This document shows, one piece after another, positions 60,382-64,000 of a stretch of DNA of 64,000 nucleotides; position 1 is the first letter of the stretch, and each line of letters opens with the position of its first letter. The notes under the pieces were generated by a model. It saw nothing but the letters and a program-made list of their open reading frames with translations, was not told where the DNA came from and did not search any database. The position numbers and the translations under genes were made by a program. Location of the stretch: contig NZ_CP131913.1 of assembly GCF_030704205.1 (NCBI RefSeq), positions 3,534,001-3,598,000 on the forward strand. The letters are read 5' to 3'. Source of the stretch: Halomonas alkalicola (GTDB taxonomy: Bacteria; Pseudomonadota; Gammaproteobacteria; Pseudomonadales; Halomonadaceae).

Positions 60382-61824
60382 ATGACCCCCTATCCACTGC
60401 TCCTCCATCACGGCGGCGCCAGCGGCGTGACCGGCAGCTGCCATCGGCTGCAGATCGCCGAGGATCGCGCCCTGCTGGTCGATTGCGGGCTCTTCCAGGG
60501 CCAGGATGCCGACCGGCTCGACGGCTTCGAGCAGCTCCAGGTGCGCTTCCCGGTGGAGGATGTGCTGGCGCTGGTGGTCACCCACGTGCATATCGACCAT
60601 ATCGGCCGGCTGCCCTACCTGCTGGCGGCGGGGTGGCGGGGGCCGATCCTCTGCTCGCTGCCTTCACGCCGGCTGCTGCCGCTGGTGATCGAGGACGCCC
60701 TGAAGATCGGCTTCACCCGCGACCGGGCGCTGATCGAGCGCTTCCTGGCCGAGGTGGAGGGGCGCCTGGTGGCGCTGGACTACGGCGATTGGCACACCCT
60801 GGTGGACGATGCCCGCCACCGGGTGCGCGTCAGGCTCAAGCGCGCCGGGCATATCCTCGGCTCCGCCTACGTGGAGGTGGACACTCTCGAGCGGGCCAGC
60901 GGCCGCGCCCACCGCACCCTCTTCTCCGGCGACCTGGGCGCCCCCCATGCGCCGCTGCTGCCGGCGCCCAAGCCGCCCTGGCGCTGCGACACCCTGGTGC
61001 TGGAGAGCACCTACGGCGACCGCGAACACGAGGATCGCCGCCACCGGCGCGGCCGGCTCAAGGCCGCCATCGATCGGGCGCTGGCCAATGGCGGCACGGT
61101 GGTGATCCCCGCCTTCAGCATCGGCCGCACCCAGGAGCTGCTCTACGAGCTGGAGACCCTGATCCACCAGGCGAAAAGCCCGCGCTGGCGGTCGCTGGAG
61201 ATCATCGTCGATTCGCCCCTGGCGGCGCGCTTCACCGAGGTCTACCGCGAGCTCAAGCCGTGGTGGGACGCCGAGGCCCACCGGCGGCTGCGGGCGGGGC
61301 GCCACCCGCTCAGCTTCGAGAACCTTTATACCGTTAGCTCCCACGAGGAGCACGAGCGCACCCTGGCGTATCTCGCCGAGAGCGGCCGGCCGGCGGTGGT
61401 GATCGCCGCCAGCGGCATGGTCAGCGGCGGGCGGGTGGTCAACTACCTCAAGCGGATGCTCCCCGACGAGCGCCACTGCGTGCTCTTCACCGGCTACCAG
61501 GGCAGCGGCACCCCGGGGCGCGATATCCAGCGCTACGGGCCCCGCGGCGGCTGGGTGGAGCTGGATGGCGAGCGCATCGACATCCGCGCCCGGGTGGAGA
61601 CGGTCTCCGGCTACTCGGCCCACGCCGATCGCCGCGACCTGCTCAACTTCGTGCGCTGCATGCGCGAACCGCCCCGGCATATCCGCCTGGTGCACGGCGA
61701 GGCCGAGGCCCAGCGCGCCCTGCGCGAGACCCTGCTGGCCTGGGCCCAGGAGGCCGGCCATCCCCTGGAGGTGACGCTGGGCAGCGAGTGCCCGGTTGCC
61801 GCCCCCGAGGGGGAGAGCGCCTGA
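60382..61824 (+). CDS. Beta-CASP metallo-beta-lactamase-fold hydrolase
   Basis: A 480-residue metallo-beta-lactamase-fold protein with a beta-CASP domain, the CPSF/Ysh1-like group of nucleases. The start is HHGGASGVTGSCHRL, the metal motif VVTHVHIDHIGRLPYL, and then GHILGSAYVEV and FSGDLGAPHAPLL. The beta-CASP domain has VVIPAFSIGRTQELLYEL and VIAASGMVSGGRVVNYLKRM, and the RMMBL-like end carries VSGYSAHADRRDLLNF. The ATG at 60382 has GGGAGG 9 nt upstream. RNA or DNA cleavage is likely from the family, but no substrate is known. A phosphatase gene follows 11 nt later. Confidence 0.85.
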   Translation: MTPYPLLLHHGGASGVTGSCHRLQIAEDRALLVDCGLFQGQDADRLDGFEQLQVRFPVEDVLALVVTHVHIDHIGRLPYLLAAGWRGPILCSLPSRRLLPLVIEDALKIGFTRDRALIERFLAEVEGRLVALDYGDWHTLVDDARHRVRVRLKRAGHILGSAYVEVDTLERASGRAHRTLFSGDLGAPHAPLLPAPKPPWRCDTLVLESTYGDREHEDRRHRRGRLKAAIDRALANGGTVVIPAFSIGRTQELLYELETLIHQAKSPRWRSLEIIVDSPLAARFTEVYRELKPWWDAEAHRRLRAGRHPLSFENLYTVSSHEEHERTLAYLAESGRPAVVIAASGMVSGGRVVNYLKRMLPDERHCVLFTGYQGSGTPGRDIQRYGPRGGWVELDGERIDIRARVETVSGYSAHADRRDLLNFVRCMREPPRHIRLVHGEAEAQRALRETLLAWAQEAGHPLEVTLGSECPVAAPEGESA

Positions 61825-61835
61825 GGGAGGGCGGC

Positions 61836-62267
61836 ATGTTCCAGCGCATCCTGGTGGTCTGTACCGGCAATATCTGCCGCAGCCCGGTGGCGGCGGCGAT
61901 GCTTCGCGCCCGCCTGCCGGGGCGGAAGGTGAGCTCCGCCGGCCTCGGCGCCCTGGTGGGGCACGGCGTGGAGCCCAGCGCCGCCCGCCTGGCCGAGATT
62001 GAGGGGCTCGTGATGGCGGGGCATCGGGCCCGCCAGCTCACGGCCGAGCTGCTGGCCGAGGCGGACCTGGTGCTGGTGATGAGCGAGGGGCAGCGCCGCG
62101 CCGTGGCCGAGCTGGCCCCCGCCGCGCTCGGGAAGACCCTGCTGCTGGGGCACTGGCTGCCCGGGGCGCGGGAGATTCCGGACCCTTACCGCCAGTCCGA
62201 GGAGATGTTTGCTTTGGTGCACCAGCGCCTGCGCGATGCCGTGGACGCCTGGGTGTCGCGGCTATGA
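61836..62267 (+). CDS. Low-molecular-weight protein tyrosine phosphatase
   Basis: A 143-residue phosphatase with the P-loop ILVVCTGNICRSPVAAAML (C-x5-R) at residues 5-23 and the general-acid aspartate in IPDPYRQSEEMF near the C-terminus. This group includes Wzb and Etp, which act on bacterial tyrosine kinases of exopolysaccharide systems. No capsule or kinase gene is in the window; the only neighbour is the beta-CASP hydrolase upstream (11 nt apart), so the target is unknown. Confidence 0.9.
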   Translation: MFQRILVVCTGNICRSPVAAAMLRARLPGRKVSSAGLGALVGHGVEPSAARLAEIEGLVMAGHRARQLTAELLAEADLVLVMSEGQRRAVAELAPAALGKTLLLGHWLPGAREIPDPYRQSEEMFALVHQRLRDAVDAWVSRL

Positions 62268-62367
62268 GCCGAGGCGGACGCCTGCGCCTCGCTGGCGCTG
62301 CTCTGGGGGCTGTACGGGAAAACCCTGAAGGTTGTCCCTCATCGCGTTGACCAAAAAGCGCGACAAG

Positions 62368-62388
62368 CCTCGGCACTTCAGGCCGAGG
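62368..62388 (+). other. Hairpin upstream of tnpB
   Basis: CCTCGGC (62368-62374) pairs with GCCGAGG (62382-62388) around ACTTCAG, followed by AAGGATAG. This resembles the subterminal hairpins of IS605-group elements and may be the left end, or a relic of another copy. A second hairpin (62400-62416) follows before the tnpB promoter-like TATAAAT. Confidence 0.45.
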
Positions 62389-62451
62389 AAGGATAGCGCG
62401 GGCGCCGCAGGCGCCCTATACTACTGGATATAAATATAGCTTCGGGTCACT

Positions 62452-63672
62452 ATGCAACGCCTCCAAGCCTTCAAATACGAACTGATGCCCAACGGCGAGC
62501 AGGTGCGGAAAATGCGCCAGTTTGCCGGCATGGCACGGTACGTGTTCAACCGAGGGCTGGCGTTGCAAAAGGAGCGGTATGCAGCCGGTGAGAAGACGTT
62601 GGGGTATGCGGCCTTGTGCAAGCAACTTACCGGCTGGCGTAACAGCGACGACACGCCATGGCTCAAGGATGGGCCGGTCCACCCGCTCCAGCAGTCGTTG
62701 AAGGATCTCGATCGCGCCTATGCCAACTTCTTCGCCAAGCGGGCGGACTTCCCGCGCTTCAAGAGGAAGGGTCAGCGTGACAGCTTCCGCTACCCCGATC
62801 CCAAGCAGATCCGGCTCGACCAGGGCAATCGGCGGCTCTACCTGCCCAAGTTGGGTTGGCTACGTTTCCGCAAGAGCCGCGAGGTACTGGGAGCGGTCAA
62901 GAACGTCACCGTCAGCCAGTCGGCGGGGCGATGGTTCGTCTCGATCCAGACTGAGCGTGAGGTCGCGGTGCCGGCGCCGATTGGCGGGGCTGTGGGCATC
63001 GACATGGGCGTGGCGCGGTTCGCCACGCTCTCCGATGGCAGCTACCTGGCACCTCTCAACAGCTTCAAGAAACACCAGGCGGCACTGCGCAAGGCGCAGC
63101 AGGCCATGAGTCGCAAGGTCAAGTTCAGCAACAACTGGAAGAAGGCCAAGGCCCGCGTCCAGAAACTCCAGGCTCGCATCGCCAATGCCCGGCGTGATTT
63201 CCTGCACAAGGCTTCCGCCATGATCAGCCAAAACCACGCGCTCGTGGTGCTGGAAGACCTGCAGGTCGGCAATATGTCGCGCTCGGCCAGAGGCAGTATC
63301 GAGGAGCCAGGCCGCCATGTTCGCCAGAAATCCGGCCTCAACCGCTCGATCCTCGATCAGGGGTGGTACGAGTTCCGTCGCCAGCTCGACTACAAGCTGG
63401 CCTGGCGTGGGGCGCATCTGGTCGTTGTGCCACCGCACAACACCAGCCGCACCTGCCCCGAGTGCGGTCATGTCGCTGCGGAGAACCGGCGCAGCCAGGC
63501 CCGCTTTGCCTGTGTCGATTGTGGCTTCGAGGCCAATGCCGATCATATCGGCGCCATCAATGTATTAAGGGCGGGGCACGCCCGGCTAGCCTGTGAAGTG
63601 AGTGGTGCAGTAAGGCCGCCAGCAGCAGGAACCCACCGAAGCGATTCAGGGATGGCTCAATGCCGTGCCTGA
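62452..63672 (+). CDS. tnpB: RNA-guided endonuclease TnpB
   Basis: TnpB (406 residues) is the RuvC-type nuclease ancestral to Cas12 and is guided by an omega-RNA from its own 3' end. The N-terminal part MQRLQAFKYELMPNGEQ is typical. RuvC-I has GGAVGIDMGVARFATLSDG (part: VGIDMGVARFA), RuvC-II HALVVLEDLQVGNMSR, and RuvC-III GFEANADHIGAINVLRAG, so D-E-D are all present. A zinc finger CPECGHVAAEN...CVDCG lies between II and III. Full length and with no frame damage, it should be active. No tnpA is near. It starts 184 nt after the phosphatase gene. Confidence 0.92.
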   Translation: MQRLQAFKYELMPNGEQVRKMRQFAGMARYVFNRGLALQKERYAAGEKTLGYAALCKQLTGWRNSDDTPWLKDGPVHPLQQSLKDLDRAYANFFAKRADFPRFKRKGQRDSFRYPDPKQIRLDQGNRRLYLPKLGWLRFRKSREVLGAVKNVTVSQSAGRWFVSIQTEREVAVPAPIGGAVGIDMGVARFATLSDGSYLAPLNSFKKHQAALRKAQQAMSRKVKFSNNWKKAKARVQKLQARIANARRDFLHKASAMISQNHALVVLEDLQVGNMSRSARGSIEEPGRHVRQKSGLNRSILDQGWYEFRRQLDYKLAWRGAHLVVVPPHNTSRTCPECGHVAAENRRSQARFACVDCGFEANADHIGAINVLRAGHARLACEVSGAVRPPAAGTHRSDSGMAQCRA

Positions 63673-63746
63673 GCGCCGTAGGAATCCCCTTCCTTTCCGC
63701 CGTTGGCGGCAGCTGCCTAAGCAGCTGAGGGAGGGGAGGACGTCAA
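63672..63746 (+). ncRNA. Candidate omega-RNA scaffold of tnpB
   Basis: Just past tnpB an outer 9-bp stem, CCCCTTCCT (63686-63694) with AGGGAGGGG (63728-63736, one G-U), encloses two hairpins: CCGCC-GTT-GGCGG (63697-63709) and CAGCTGC-CTAA-GCAGCTG (63710-63727). Then GAGGACGTCAA leads to the end. Such a branched structure ending at the element border is typical of TnpB omega-RNAs. The guide would begin at about 63747, in the yefM promoter region. Confidence 0.6.
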
Positions 63747-63759
63747 GTACAGAAATGAG

Positions 63760-63765
63760 TACAAT
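63760..63765 (+). promoter_or_regulatory. Candidate -10 of the yefM-type gene
   Basis: TACAAT lies 25 nt before the antitoxin ATG. The expected -35 position (about 63737-63742) lies in the right end of the tnpB element (AGGACG), so the original -35 may have been replaced. GTACA occurs twice nearby (63747 and 63759), as in YefM operators. Confidence 0.4.
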
Positions 63766-63789
63766 GAAGGTCGTCACAGGAGGTCCACC

Positions 63790-64000
63790 ATGGATACCGT
63801 CACCTATACCCATTTCCGCAGTCACCTGGCCAGGGTGCTCGACCGTGTCAACGATGATCATGTGCCGGTGCTGATCACGCGCCAGAATGGCAAACCGGCC
63901 ATCGTGATGTCGGTCGAGGACTTCAAGTCCTACGAGGAAACCGCCTACCTGATGGCCAGTCCCGAGAATGCCCGCCGCCTCAACGAGGCCATCGCCGAGG
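63790..64000 (+). CDS. Phd/YefM-type antitoxin (partial at the right edge)
   Basis: The first 70 residues of a type II antitoxin of the Phd/YefM family. MDTVTYTHFRSHLARVLDRV and VPVLITRQNGKPAIVMSVEDF are the DNA-binding N-terminal fold, and EETAYLMASPENARRLNEAI is the toxin-binding helix. AGGAGG lies 6 nt before the ATG. A YoeB- or RelE-like toxin gene would be expected just beyond the window. The adjacent tnpB element ends 43 nt upstream. Confidence 0.88.
   Translation, partial: MDTVTYTHFRSHLARVLDRVNDDHVPVLITRQNGKPAIVMSVEDFKSYEETAYLMASPENARRLNEAIAE

Larger units (their letters stand above)
62361..63746 (+). mobile_element. IS200/IS605-group element with tnpB only (IS1341-like)
   Basis: The element consists of tnpB and flanking structured ends without a tnpA transposase, so it cannot move by itself. 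The right end is best placed at 63746, after GAGGACGTCAA, as in many TnpB elements. The left end is uncertain; I set it near the hairpin at 62368-62388. It lies between a phosphatase gene and a yefM-type gene and has moved no obvious gene out of frame. Confidence 0.6.

Overview
This window is a high-GC chromosomal segment whose gene content and order fit a gammaproteobacterium of the Halomonadaceae (Halomonas-like). The family assignment is inference: the segment has a sodium-pumping NADH:quinone reductase operon, type IV pilus assembly genes, a psrA/lexA pair, and several blocks that run in the order I know from Pseudomonas (mfd-gap-nqr-sthA; leuCDB-asd-fimV-truA-trpF and accD-folC-dedD-cvpA-purF-metZ; lexA-psrA-nagZ-phosphoribosyltransferase). 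I saw no rRNA, tRNA, CRISPR array or prophage.

Layout. 1-11.2 kb: start of mfd, an N-terminally extended GAPDH, nqrABCDEF, a decayed apbE, nqrM and sthA. 11.2-20.4 kb: mostly minus-strand genes (DUF488, a C39-peptidase lipoprotein with its PA2779-family partner, leuS-lptE-holA), then a zinc-ribbon protein, a polytopic membrane protein and a LysR regulator facing leuC. 20.7-38.3 kb: one long plus-strand series for leucine, aspartate-family, tryptophan, fatty-acid, folate, purine and methionine synthesis (leuCDB, asd, fimV, truA, trpFBA, accD, folC, dedD, cvpA, purF, metZ). 38.5-46.2 kb: cytochrome b561, YceI, a MATE exporter and a molybdenum-cofactor cluster (mobA, mobB, moeA, a moaC-moaD fusion, moaE, moaA). 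46.4-54.9 kb: a short H-NS-like protein with an AT-hook-like tail, an RNase J homologue, purU, a CbiM-like permease, lexA-dinB, psrA, nagZ and a phosphoribosyltransferase. 54.9-64 kb: pilD-pilC-pilB, an mntA/hepT toxin-antitoxin pair, an unrecognised 47-residue protein, a beta-CASP hydrolase with a low-molecular-weight phosphatase, a standalone TnpB with a candidate omega-RNA, and the start of a YefM-type antitoxin.

The most unusual signals: (1) two dispersed elements at 22885-22969 and 48612-48706 share a core with two GGGA-loop hairpins. One hairpin matches the CsrA/RsmA SELEX consensus exactly, the inner stem has a compensatory base pair change, and the outer stems differ in sequence but still pair. 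(2) Several genes of core pathways are broken: leuC (8-bp tandem duplication), trpB (7-nt insertion), fimV (in-frame TGA) and apbE (old decay). Short tandem duplications are also frequent elsewhere. If real, the strain would be predicted to need leucine and tryptophan unless other copies exist; assembly error is a live alternative. (3) A 47-residue ORF with a strong ribosome-binding site, a good sigma70-type promoter and an internally repeated sequence matches no family I know.
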